DNA of 19,041 nucleotides from Candidatus Saccharibacteria bacterium UBA3749 (GCA_002371235.1 DFGN01000023.1:1-19041), one strand, 5' to 3'; positions 7,299 through 13,803 are shown, counted from the stretch's first letter. The notes: generated by a model not told the origin, from the sequence alone. Translations and numbers: made by a program.

Positions 7299-9266
7299 TT
7301 AGTTCACTCGTTCGTAAAGCCCAATCAATTCATCGCTTAAGTTTCCCGACCACACTGCATTACAGAATCGCTTAGTCAGCTTTTTCTGCGCATATTTTAC
7401 ACTTAGATTATGTACGTTCTGAAGAATCTGTCGGCTAAGTATTCGATATCCATCGACAATTTGCGTAGAAAGAATACCATCACCATGATACGCCCTACTA
7501 ACCGCAGCAACAATCTGTCGATACTTCTCTTCAAAGTCATTTTCATCATATTTCATACTTGATGTCAACTGGGAAAACCTTACTATTTCTTTAAATTTCG
7601 AATCAAATACAAGCTCTCCTATTTTTCTATTTTCGATCCCTCTTAATGCATAGACACAAAGCTTATCTAAATAAGCAATCGCGTCAATTGTTGATGGAAA
7701 GATTCCCTGTCGACCACGATTCTTTAACAAGAATTCGTTCATTTTATTCACCGCATTACCAACGGAGTCAAAATCAACTATTATCTCACCAGTACGCTCG
7801 TTCAATCTTGGTGAAATCTCGCCTAGCCAACTATTAAGTTCCTCATCCCTCGTTTTTGGAGCTCTCAATAAATCTGGTTGCGTATTTTTAACCAAACGGT
7901 CCAGAATCACAAGCGCAGTTTCATCCGGCGACCCTTCTTCTGCAACATTGTATTTAGACATGTTTCTTACCGGCTCTTCATAGGCCCCAATGTTCAAAGC
8001 ATTTGGCAACACTCCGAAATGATACTTATTTTCCAGCTCTTCAAGCCTCTTACGAAATATCTCCAGATTACTGCTGTCTCGATTATTGTAATAATCCCGC
8101 ATTGCCACTAATACTTCATTCGCTCCAGGAAGTTCATTATGGATAAAATCTCTTTCTCCAATGATAGTGTGTTCAAGCCTTGCTGCATCCTTACGGTTTT
8201 GTTCAAACTTTCTATAGTTGGAGGTCGGTATCTCATGATATATTCGAACTAACTTGTCAATTTCATCTGGGCGATAAAACGACAAAAGGCATTCTTCCGT
8301 ATAATCCGCAATGCCATAAGCACCAGGGCTGACACCATACGCATTATTGCCATCGATAATTGGCCTCATCACAGGGTCTTCTCGTTCTAACAAAGGGAAA
8401 ATCACATTTCGAAATCCCTCGATCGTACCTGGATTAATTCCATGCTCACGAACATGATACATAAAAATGCCTCGTTTTGTACTATCAGATTGTAAAATCT
8501 TATCTTTATCTTTAAATAATTCATCCATATATAGCATATAAGGCTCAAACATCTTTCCACTATCCTCATTTTGCCCTATACCCTCTATGCCAAACTCTAT
8601 ATTCTGCACAAGAATCCTACAATACTTTTCATCCGAAAACGCCTTAACCGAATAATTCACTAGACTCTCCACAAAATTCCCTTCGACTAATTTATCATTA
8701 TAATACCGCACCAAATATTCATTTATTCTTCTAAAACACATAGAGAATCTTTCTTTTTTCGTCTCACTAGAGATACCTTCATCTTTCATCTCACTAGAGA
8801 TACCTTCATCTTTCGTCTCACTAGAAATACCTTTATAATATCTGCCAAGTAGTTTACTTAAAGATTCCAACCTTTTATCGTCAGATTCAACTAGGATTTC
8901 TTCAGTTTTCTTAGTTGAAAGAAAAGTTGACACAAAACATGTTGCTCCAGCAATTATAAACATCCTCCTTAGTTGCTCGTCGCCCACATTTTGCAATCTA
9001 TCAGCATTTAAATAAACTTGCTTTTTTAATTCGCTACAATCGTCGTATTTAACAAGACATTCCCTAGCCAGCTCTTCAGTTTTATCCGCCAAATCAGGGT
9101 ATTCTTCATCTAATTTGAACCATTTGACCATTTTGTCTTTTTTATCATCGGACAATTGCCACCATTCACCGTCTTCGCCCTTGTAGTAGCCTTTTTCCTT
9201 TGCTTTTTCTTCAAATGTTTCTCTGAATGACTGTATACCTTTTAATTCATCGTTCATTCTATTCAT
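7299..9266 (-). CDS. Large cytoplasmic protein of unknown function, 655 residues
   Basis: No family was recognised. The protein is hydrophilic and rich in Glu, Lys, Asp and Arg, with helix-like segments throughout. It has no signal peptide; the only mildly hydrophobic stretch is about 102-117 (MFIIAGATCFVSTFLS). Residues 146-172 are three copies of a 9-residue unit (GISSETKDE, GISSEMKDE, GISSETKKE). The middle contains motifs such as MRPIIDGNNAYGVSPGAYGI and DEIDKLVRIYHEIP, which hint at a folded domain rather than a coiled coil. The ATG at 9266 is 7 nt from TATAAT with no Shine-Dalgarno, so a leaderless mRNA is likely. It is the last minus-strand gene before the ychF-repeat region. The next gene downstream, after about 92 nt, is the HNH nuclease; a functional link is not established. 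Confidence 0.7.
   Translation of the reverse strand: MNRMNDELKGIQSFRETFEEKAKEKGYYKGEDGEWWQLSDDKKDKMVKWFKLDEEYPDLADKTEELARECLVKYDDCSELKKQVYLNADRLQNVGDEQLRRMFIIAGATCFVSTFLSTKKTEEILVESDDKRLESLSKLLGRYYKGISSETKDEGISSEMKDEGISSETKKERFSMCFRRINEYLVRYYNDKLVEGNFVESLVNYSVKAFSDEKYCRILVQNIEFGIEGIGQNEDSGKMFEPYMLYMDELFKDKDKILQSDSTKRGIFMYHVREHGINPGTIEGFRNVIFPLLEREDPVMRPIIDGNNAYGVSPGAYGIADYTEECLLSFYRPDEIDKLVRIYHEIPTSNYRKFEQNRKDAARLEHTIIGERDFIHNELPGANEVLVAMRDYYNNRDSSNLEIFRKRLEELENKYHFGVLPNALNIGAYEEPVRNMSKYNVAEEGSPDETALVILDRLVKNTQPDLLRAPKTRDEELNSWLGEISPRLNERTGEIIVDFDSVGNAVNKMNEFLLKNRGRQGIFPSTIDAIAYLDKLCVYALRGIENRKIGELVFDSKFKEIVRFSQLTSSMKYDENDFEEKYRQIVAAVSRAYHGDGILSTQIVDGYRILSRQILQNVHNLSVKYAQKKLTKRFCNAVWSGNLSDELIGLYERVN
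8751..8831 (-). repeat. In-frame tandem repeat, 3 x 27 bp
   Basis: Three nearly identical 27-bp units encode 9 residues each within the 7299-9266 gene. They differ by single bases (ACG/ATG giving T/M, and near the ends). Such near-identity suggests recent slippage expansion of a surface-exposed linker. Confidence 0.9.
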
Positions 9267-9273
9267 TTAATGC

Positions 9274-9279
9274 ATTATA
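9274..9279 (-). promoter_or_regulatory. -10 element of the 655-residue gene (leaderless type)
   Basis: TATAAT on the minus strand ends 7 nt before ATG 9266; no Shine-Dalgarno lies between. No convincing -35 is seen. Confidence 0.5.
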
Positions 9280-9371
9280 CAATATTAAAAAACATTCAGT
9301 ATATAAAAATGTTTAGCATCTAATTATAATTGGTATTCTTACAAAAAAAATTTCATAGTATAATCAATACA

Positions 9372-9440
9372 CGAATTATGCTTTTAAAAAATAGGACATC
9401 GAATCTATCAAAAACCAAATCCAAAAAACGCAAAACTATT
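9372..9440 (+). repeat. Possible oldest, strongly degraded copy of the ychF-start repeat (R-1)
   Basis: The segment around 9371-9395 reads ATACACGAATTATGCTTTTA and then AAAAATAGGACATC. Allowing short gaps, this resembles the copies at 11018 and 12488: AATACAC, then TTATG, then TTTAAAAATAGGA and ATC. The match is weak and could be chance in AT-rich DNA. The surrounding 9267-9543 holds no convincing gene. A 48-residue plus-strand frame from ATG 9378 and a 40-codon frame without a start codon (9395-9517, containing YRGWDPTDPDPNNPWLNQ) overlap here and may be decayed coding DNA. Confidence 0.3.
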
Positions 9441-9522
9441 ACTTACGTAAAAACAACGCCTACCGAGGTTGGGACCCCACCGACCCAGATCCTAACAATC
9501 CATGGCTCAATCAATAATAAAT

Positions 9523-9620
9523 AATAACAAATATAAAACAAGAAGGGTTGGCTATAAATTTAGAAATCGATTCTAATTTGTTCTTATCCCCAATATACGG
9601 ATTTATTTTTTGTTTGGCCT
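9523..9620 (+). repeat. Degenerate copy of the ychF-start repeat (R0)
   Basis: AATAACAAATA is followed by AGGGTTGGCTATAAATTTAG and AAATCGATTC. The core matches the ychF start at 20 of 31 positions without gaps. It lies 3' of the minus-strand gene 9766-10032, the same relative place as the better copies. In the remaining gene-free stretch to 9765, a 54-codon plus-strand frame without a start codon (9564-9728, containing FFVWPKGPYRLTRIGAK) is noted but not called as a gene. Confidence 0.5.
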
Positions 9621-9765
9621 AAAGGCCCCTATCGCCTTACACGAATTGGGGCAAAAGTCATAGTTTCCAATTACACCAGCGCCAACTTCACATACAACAT
9701 CTCTAACTGTAGCAATGTCGCTGCCTAGTACTGTTACGCTAATTTAACTCTTTTAATATCAACTT

Positions 9766-10032
9766 TCATTTTTTAATCTTTCTTTCCCAAATTTCTCTTA
9801 CAAAACCAAGAGAAAGCGTGGAGAGAGTAAAACCAATCACTGGTACTAGCGAAGACAGAAAAACATTAGAAACCTGTTGAATTGTAAAACTATATATTAC
9901 CACGACAATATAAGTAAGAACACAAATACAAAATCTACGAGTCCATGAGGTTTCCCATTTTTTATCTAGCTCAACTCGTGCATTACGAGCCTTAATATTT
10001 TTAATTTCAGTCTCAATCTTTTCGTTATCCAT
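9766..10032 (-). CDS. Small two-helix membrane protein
   Basis: An 88-residue protein: a charged helical N-terminus (1-30, with RNARVELDKKWETSWTRR), two transmembrane helices (about 35-51 and 58-77), and a basic C-terminus (EIWERKIKK). The ELDKxWETSWTRR...TYIVVV pattern is one I associate with a small membrane-protein family common in CPR genomes, of unknown function. The ATG 10032 lies 7 nt from TATAAT and has no Shine-Dalgarno. It is the only gene between repeat copies R0 and R1. Confidence 0.7.
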   Translation of the reverse strand: MDNEKIETEIKNIKARNARVELDKKWETSWTRRFCICVLTYIVVVIYSFTIQQVSNVFLSSLVPVIGFTLSTLSLGFVREIWERKIKK

Positions 10033-10039
10033 ACTTTAT

Positions 10040-10045
10040 ATTATA
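10040..10045 (-). promoter_or_regulatory. -10 element of the small membrane protein gene (leaderless type)
   Basis: TATAAT on the minus strand ends exactly 7 nt before ATG 10032, with no ribosome site between. Confidence 0.5.
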
Positions 10046-10073
10046 TATCAAAATATGGTAAAATAATATTAAC

Positions 10074-10219
10074 AATAACAGATACGCAGGTTGGTTATGA
10101 ATCTAAAGATCGGACTCTTGAATTTTAAAACAACCTGTTTCTTCTATCCTATTTACAGTCAAAATCCACCTGCTGAAACTAAAATAAAAGAACATAAATG
10201 AGTAAGACTATTAAAGACA
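10074..10219 (+). repeat. ychF-start repeat, copy R1
   Basis: The core begins at 10087 (CAGGTTGGTTATGAAT) and matches the ychF start at 29 of 31 positions. In the ychF frame one change is synonymous (TTA to CTA) and one gives Ile to Leu. About 13 nt upstream (AATAAC..ATAC) and about 120 nt downstream are shared with R2 and R3 but not with ychF. The right arm (AACAACCTG) can pair with the core's CAGGTTG. One base is missing relative to R3 just after GAATTT. It fills most of the 10033-10237 intergenic space. Confidence 0.85.
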
Positions 10220-10237
10220 TCAGTAAAAACTCGGTTT

Positions 10238-10963
10238 TTAACTCTCCAAAGCTCCCATTAAACTTTTTATTACATCATCGTAACTTTGCGCAATCGAATT
10301 CGGGTCGTTCAGGTTAATTTTGTCATCAATATTTATTGTTCCAATTATATCCTCTGGACTCGAACCATTTCTTAGTATGAAATGATCTTCATAATCAGTT
10401 CCGTGATCAACCTTCAAATCTCCTCGCACCAAAACAAACGCAGGCCTAACTTCTTTTATTTTTTTCCCTTCCACCACTTTGCTATTCCTATGGTTCAAAC
10501 GAGATGCATGGTGTAAATAATGTTGCAACAGTACTATATATGATTTTAAAAACGCCTCTGGAGTTTTAAATAATTCCGCATTACCAACACTATTGTAATG
10601 CTCTCCGGCAGCTACAAAACCACCGACATTAGAATCCCCCGGTAAAAAACCACTTTTCTTTATACTATCAACGTTACCGGTAGATACACATTCTCCGCTC
10701 TCATACTCAACAATATTTGGCGTAATATGCAAAAAAGGTAGTTTTTTATTCTGTGCACCATAAGCTTCCAGCATATTAAAGGTTGCACTTTTTGATTCAG
10801 GATTCAACTCAAAAACCCGACGCACAAAAACATCTAATGGTTTCTTAGATAAACGTTCACTATCAATCGGACACTCCTCACTTGATTTACTAAAAGTCAC
10901 ACCTTTCAAAATATCCCAAGGACTACTAATATCATCATGAATATTCTTTTCGGAATTACGCAT
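10238..10963 (-). CDS. Protein of unknown function, 241 residues (cassette gene)
   Basis: Not assigned. It is soluble and without signal or TM segments. A central block reads LPFLHITPNI...TGNVDSIKKSGFLP (about 74-108), and a later block reads RPAFVLVRGDLKVDHGTDYE followed by EDIIGTINID. The HIT...IxxxGFxP...EDIIG layout faintly recalls ADP-ribosyltransferase-fold proteins (DarT or KptA type), but no catalytic residues could be confirmed, so this is speculation. It is the only gene between copies R1 and R2. The start ATG 10963 lies 6 nt from TATAAT with no Shine-Dalgarno, so it is probably leaderless. Confidence 0.65.
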   Translation of the reverse strand: MRNSEKNIHDDISSPWDILKGVTFSKSSEECPIDSERLSKKPLDVFVRRVFELNPESKSATFNMLEAYGAQNKKLPFLHITPNIVEYESGECVSTGNVDSIKKSGFLPGDSNVGGFVAAGEHYNSVGNAELFKTPEAFLKSYIVLLQHYLHHASRLNHRNSKVVEGKKIKEVRPAFVLVRGDLKVDHGTDYEDHFILRNGSSPEDIIGTINIDDKINLNDPNSIAQSYDDVIKSLMGALES

Positions 10964-10969
10964 ACTAAT

Positions 10970-10975
10970 ATTATA
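10970..10975 (-). promoter_or_regulatory. -10 element of the 241-residue gene (leaderless type)
   Basis: TATAAT on the minus strand, preceded by GGGGG, ends 6 nt before ATG 10963. Confidence 0.5.
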
Positions 10976-10982
10976 CCCCCAA

Positions 10983-11013
10983 ATATGTTATATTTGTATC
11001 AAAAATAACATAT
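10983..11013. promoter_or_regulatory. 9-bp inverted repeat between promoter and repeat R2
   Basis: ATATGTTAT (10983-10991) is repeated inverted as ATAACATAT (11005-11013) with a 13-nt spacer. It lies just upstream of the -10 element of the 241-residue gene and abuts the R2 core. It could be an operator or a recombinase-binding arm; in this AT-rich DNA chance is possible. Confidence 0.35.
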
Positions 11014-11146
11014 ATCACAGGTTGGTTGTGAATTTAAAAATAGGAATCTTGTATTTTTAAACCAATCCGATTTTTATATTCCATTTACTGCCAAAATTCA
11101 TCTTTTAAAACCGAAGTGGAATAGTATTAATATTAAAAAAAGACGC
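11004..11146 (+). repeat. ychF-start repeat, copy R2
   Basis: The core at 11018 (CAGGTTGGTTGTGAATTTAA) matches the ychF start at 28 of 31 positions. In the ychF frame the changes are ATG to GTG, AAG to AAA and ATC to ATA, so the encoded MNLKIGI is fully kept. The downstream arm of about 110 nt aligns with R1 and R3, ending at the shared AGACGC. The right arm AACCAATCC pairs with GGTTGGTT through a G-T wobble. Confidence 0.85.
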
Positions 11147-11203
11147 GCTTGATATAGTTCAATATCTTGGGCATCTTTTATACTAATAGTTATACTAAAT
11201 TTC

Positions 11204-11582
11204 TCAAAACAGTTCAAGGATTTCTTCGGATTTTGTTATAACAATTAGATGACGAATCCTACTACGATGGCTCGTAAAATAATGATTAATATTGAAAAGC
11301 CTTGGTCTGATGCATTTTTATTCGTCTTAAATCAATAATCACATTAGTCGATTGTTTTCTGGCGGTATGAAGATTATTTTTGATCGTATTCTTACCGTCA
11401 CCAAGTGGACTCTTCAGCTCCCACTTTATACCTTTTATGTTTAGGTCTGGTGTGTGCTGACAGGATGGACGAAGAAAAACAATATCGGTTTCAAAATAAT
11501 TAGCAATCAAGATCGCAGCCGAAAGCTCGTGCTCTTTCGGACGATTACGAAAATCAGTCTCGACAATAACTCGATACTTCAT
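11204..11582 (-). pseudogene. CdiA-CT-like (PD-(D/E)xK) nuclease toxin gene, frameshifted near its 3' end
   Basis: The first frame encodes 98 residues from ATG 11582 to TAA 11288-11286. It matches the stand-alone CdiA C-terminal tRNA-nuclease type: E19, TPD (44-46), WELKSP with E55 and K57 (54-59), then ARKQSTNVIIDLRRIKM (74-90). It stops abruptly at HQTKAFQY. The +1 frame from 11299 continues NINHYFTSHRSRIRHLIVIT and ends at TGA 11206-11204, which is how the family normally finishes (basic residues, then LIVITK). So one indel near 11295-11300 splits the gene. A sequencing error or a programmed shift cannot be excluded. All catalytic residues precede the break. An ATG at 11591 lies inside the -10 hexamer; ATG 11582, 7 nt after TATAAT, is preferred. 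Confidence 0.65.
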
Positions 11583-11589
11583 TTCGCGC

Positions 11590-11595
11590 ATTATA
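11590..11595 (-). promoter_or_regulatory. -10 element of the nuclease gene (leaderless type)
   Basis: TATAAT on the minus strand ends 7 nt before ATG 11582 and overlaps an alternative in-frame ATG at 11591, which would be untranscribed if this promoter is used. Confidence 0.5.
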
Positions 11596-11650
11596 TCTAA
11601 CCTATCTCAGGTTTTCAACCCCCTACCCTAATTATGATACCAACTTGGAC

Positions 11651-11688
11651 GCGAATTATTTTAATTGCGCTTAGGCTTTCTTTTTTTT
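11651..11688 (+). terminator. Possible plus-strand terminator before the HTH gene
   Basis: GCGAATTA pairs with TAATT-GCGC (one bulged G). A T-rich stretch with eight consecutive T follows about 10 nt later. No plus-strand gene precedes it, so it may only block antisense transcription from the repeat. Confidence 0.3.
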
Positions 11689-11759
11689 GAATTCTACCTA
11701 TAGTTTGTGGTATTTTAGTTTAATCCTTTCTAAAATGAAGTTATAAAAGAAAGGATGTT

Positions 11760-11942
11760 ATGGATTTAGAAAGGATTGGCAAGTTTATCTCAAAGAAACG
11801 TCAAGATAATAGTTATACGCAAGAAAGCTTAGCGGAAAAACTGAACGTCTCTAACCGCTCCATTTCAAAATGGGAGCGAGGAGTTTGCCTACCCGATGCA
11901 AATAATATGGCAAAGTTATGCAAGTTATTCGATACTGTTTAG
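11760..11942 (+). CDS. Truncated XRE-family HTH DNA-binding protein
   Basis: A 60-residue protein consisting of one helix-turn-helix domain: IGKFISKKRQDNSYTQESLA (6-25) gives helices 1-2, NVSNRSISKWERGVCLPDAN (29-48) contains the recognition helix, and it ends at CKLFDTV. Relatives normally continue after ...CxLFxISINELLSGE with a second domain, so this looks cut at the end of the HTH fold. The ribosome site is AAAGGA just before ATG 11760. Its stop overlaps the stop of the convergent TM2-like gene by 4 bp. It could still bind DNA as a minimal regulator of the unit, or be a relic. It is one of two plus-strand genes in the cassette region. Confidence 0.7.
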   Translation: MDLERIGKFISKKRQDNSYTQESLAEKLNVSNRSISKWERGVCLPDANNMAKLCKLFDTV

Positions 11943-12382
11943 CTATAGTATATAAAAAGCCTATAAACAAAAAACGCTACCATTGTAACAATTGTAGAAA
12001 TAACCATAGTCATAGTAAAACTTTTCTTAGAAAACACAATAGTATGGCTTGATATTAATCTTACGCATTCGAACAAATTTAGAATTAATAATACCAAAGT
12101 CCATCCTAATATACAAGAACCTATAATGCTCAATATGCCTGGTGGTCGAGTACAAAATTTACCTCCAGCACAATAGCCATCAAAAGCCCAAAGGAGGAAA
12201 CCTACAGGACACAATAGTAAGGACATTATATGCATACTACCCCAGAAAAATCTATGCACAACAAAATCTTGAATACCAATCGGCAAGAGAAGTCCAATAA
12301 TACCAACCATCAATGCGCTATTACTATTTAATATTATGGTTGACTTATTCGACTGATCATTTAATACTTTTTCCGAAACCAT
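11939..12382 (-). CDS. TM2-domain-like polytopic membrane protein
   Basis: A 147-residue protein with about four hydrophobic segments (about 22-38, 50-66, 82-104, 122-145). Residues 38-70 (QDFVVHRFFWGSMHIMSLLL...GFLLWAFDGY) follow the TM2 pattern: G-x-HRFY-x-G, a short loop, then a helix ending W..D. The glycine-rich first TM2 helix is only partly kept. The function of TM2 proteins is mostly unknown. ATG 12382 has AGGAG at 9 nt and an extended -10 promoter further up, unlike the leaderless neighbours. It shares the R2-R3 unit with the nuclease and HTH genes. A role as an immunity or membrane partner of the nuclease is conceivable but unsupported. Confidence 0.65.
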   Translation of the reverse strand: MVSEKVLNDQSNKSTIILNSNSALMVGIIGLLLPIGIQDFVVHRFFWGSMHIMSLLLCPVGFLLWAFDGYCAGGKFCTRPPGILSIIGSCILGWTLVLLILNLFECVRLISSHTIVFSKKSFTMTMVISTIVTMVAFFVYRLFIYYS

Positions 12383-12403
12383 TTATTTAATCTCCTACTC
12401 ATC

Positions 12404-12412
12404 ATTATACCA
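12404..12412 (-). promoter_or_regulatory. Extended -10 promoter of the TM2-like gene
   Basis: TGGTATAAT on the minus strand (12412-12404), giving a leader of about 15-20 nt that contains AGGAG. Confidence 0.5.
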
Positions 12413-12474
12413 TAGACATTATAGCAAAAACATATGCTATACTACTCAATATAATATGATATAATTGTATCTAT

Positions 12475-12611
12475 AATAACGAATACACAGGTTGGTTATG
12501 AATTTAAAGATCGGAATCTTGAATTTCTAAACCGACCTATTTCTTTTATTCCGTTTTCTATTAAGATCCACTTACCGAAGCCAAAATGGGAAAATATCCA
12601 TATTAAGACGC
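12475..12611 (+). repeat. ychF-start repeat, copy R3 (best copy)
   Basis: Positions 12487-12518 are identical to the 32 bp at 13905-13936 that span the ychF Shine-Dalgarno, ATG and codons 2-7. After that the copies part: TTGAATTTCTAAACCGACCT here, GTTGGTTTACC in ychF. The right arm AACCGACCT can pair with AGGTTGGTT of the core, and AAGAT with ATCTT, making a hairpin of about 50 nt. About 90 further nt align with R1 and R2. The ychF frame stops after ten codons (TAA). The rest of 12383-12622 holds the TM2-gene promoter and AT-rich DNA. Confidence 0.9.
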
Positions 12612-12622
12612 ATTAGTAAATT

Positions 12623-13369
12623 TCAGTTATTTAATCTATTCAGTAATTCTCCCCACGCATCACTATAATATCCATCAAAGTATTTGCCAGCCTCATCAAT
12701 TTTTACCCACTCTGCTTTTTCAATTTCGTCTTCCTGTATCTTAATATCATCGCTTAGAGGCTCGGCGATAAATAGCAATATTTCTTTATAAACGGTCCCG
12801 CCGTGCACCAAATGTCCAGTCTTAATCGGCTCATTATCAACAATCCTAACATTCAGATTAGTCTCTTCTTTGGTTTCCCGAATCGCCGTCTCCATATCAG
12901 TCTCGCCATCTTCCTGATACCCTTTCGGAAACGACCAGAACAGTTTACCACCATCATCATTAGCGCCAATCAAAAGCATCTTGTTATCTTTCAAGATAAT
13001 GCAACCACAACTTTTTTCTCTTTTTTTCTTAATCTTGTCCTTCCAGCTATTATCTATTTTATAAACGCTCTCTAACTCATTACTATTCCGCTTAAAAACA
13101 AACATCGTTTTACATTTCGGACAAATCCAAGCATCCTGTCCCAATTCAAAACAAACGTCAAACCATGTATCTACATCTTTATAATCATTACCAAATTCTG
13201 GATCTTTTTGTTTTTCTTTATATTCTTCATTTACTCTTTTAACTATTTTGTTATATTTCTTTTCTTCTAAATAATCAACATTTGTTTTAATTAAATAATT
13301 CTCAAAAAGATTGTCATTACTACTATTACACATTCTTTCACCACAATTTGTATAGAAAAATGTTGCCAT
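12623..13369 (-). CDS. Zinc-ribbon/NUDIX hydrolase
   Basis: A 248-residue protein. The C-terminal NUDIX domain (about 119-240) has the box GYQEDGETDMETAIRETKEE (150-169), matching GX5EX7REUXEEXGU except that Asn replaces the last Gly. It hydrolyses a nucleoside diphosphate linked to another moiety; WSFPKGYQEDGE resembles diadenosine-polyphosphate or mRNA-cap type members, but substrate cannot be read from sequence. The N-terminus has CGERMC (9-14) and WICPKC (81-86), a possible four-cysteine zinc ribbon split by about 65 mostly helical, charged residues. ATG 13369 was chosen over an upstream in-frame ATG (13423), which would overlap the divergent mazF gene. An AATAAT hexamer ends 6 nt before it. 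Confidence 0.85.
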   Translation of the reverse strand: MATFFYTNCGERMCNSSNDNLFENYLIKTNVDYLEEKKYNKIVKRVNEEYKEKQKDPEFGNDYKDVDTWFDVCFELGQDAWICPKCKTMFVFKRNSNELESVYKIDNSWKDKIKKKREKSCGCIILKDNKMLLIGANDDGGKLFWSFPKGYQEDGETDMETAIRETKEETNLNVRIVDNEPIKTGHLVHGGTVYKEILLFIAEPLSDDIKIQEDEIEKAEWVKIDEAGKYFDGYYSDAWGELLNRLNN

Positions 13370-13408
13370 ACCTCTATTATTACACCATTTTATGATATAA
13401 TTACAGAT
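13370..13408. promoter_or_regulatory. 39-bp divergent promoter region, both sides leaderless
   Basis: To the right, TATAAT (13396-13401) ends 7 nt before ATG 13409. To the left, AATAAT on the minus strand (13381-13376) ends 6 nt before ATG 13369. Only 39 bp separate the two start codons, so the -35 region of each promoter lies in the other coding region or the other -10. Confidence 0.55.
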
Positions 13409-13798
13409 ATGGAAGAAAAACATTTCGAGGAATGGATCAATTTAAAAGAAAAGCTCCATTTTAACGCTAAAATCCCAAAAATCTTGGAAGGGGAAGTTTG
13501 GTGGTGTAGCTTTGGCGAAAATGTTGGAGTGGAAATTAATGGCAAAAGCACGCGTTTCACTCGTCCAGTTCTAATTATGCGAAAATTGAGTAAATTTGGT
13601 TTTATGGGAATTCCTCTAACCTCGCAAGAAAAATCTGGCTCCTGGTATGCGGAATTTGAATTTTTGGGTAAAAAGGAATTTGCCGCCGTGTGCCAAGCAA
13701 GAGTTATGAGTGTTTCAAGACTACACTCCAAGCTAGGACGCGTTCCGGAATCAGATTTAGAAATAGTAAAGAAGGCATTTCATGAATTGTATAAGTAA
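13409..13798 (+). CDS. Orphan MazF/PemK-like mRNA interferase
   Basis: A 129-residue protein. After an N-terminal helix (1-22) comes the MazF/PemK barrel: EGEVWWCSFGENVGVEINGK (27-46), TRFTRPVLIMRK (48-59) with the conserved RPVL, FMGIPLTSQEKSG (65-77) with the Thr/Ser catalytic region, and AVCQARVMSVSRLHSKLGRV (93-112). The helical N-terminal extension and the VWWCSFGxNVGxE spelling are those of a MazF subgroup common in CPR bacteria. No antitoxin gene lies beside it; the divergent neighbour is a NUDIX protein. It may be a toxin with a distant antitoxin or a domesticated RNase. It is the last gene before ychF and the ychF repeat core. No Shine-Dalgarno. Confidence 0.85.
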   Translation: MEEKHFEEWINLKEKLHFNAKIPKILEGEVWWCSFGENVGVEINGKSTRFTRPVLIMRKLSKFGFMGIPLTSQEKSGSWYAEFEFLGKKEFAAVCQARVMSVSRLHSKLGRVPESDLEIVKKAFHELYK

Positions 13799-13803
13799 AA
13801 ATG

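Noticed and set aside
13390..13731. 113-residue minus-strand ORF opposite mazF
   Set aside because: It is the complement of a clear MazF/PemK gene and has no recognisable family or start signal.
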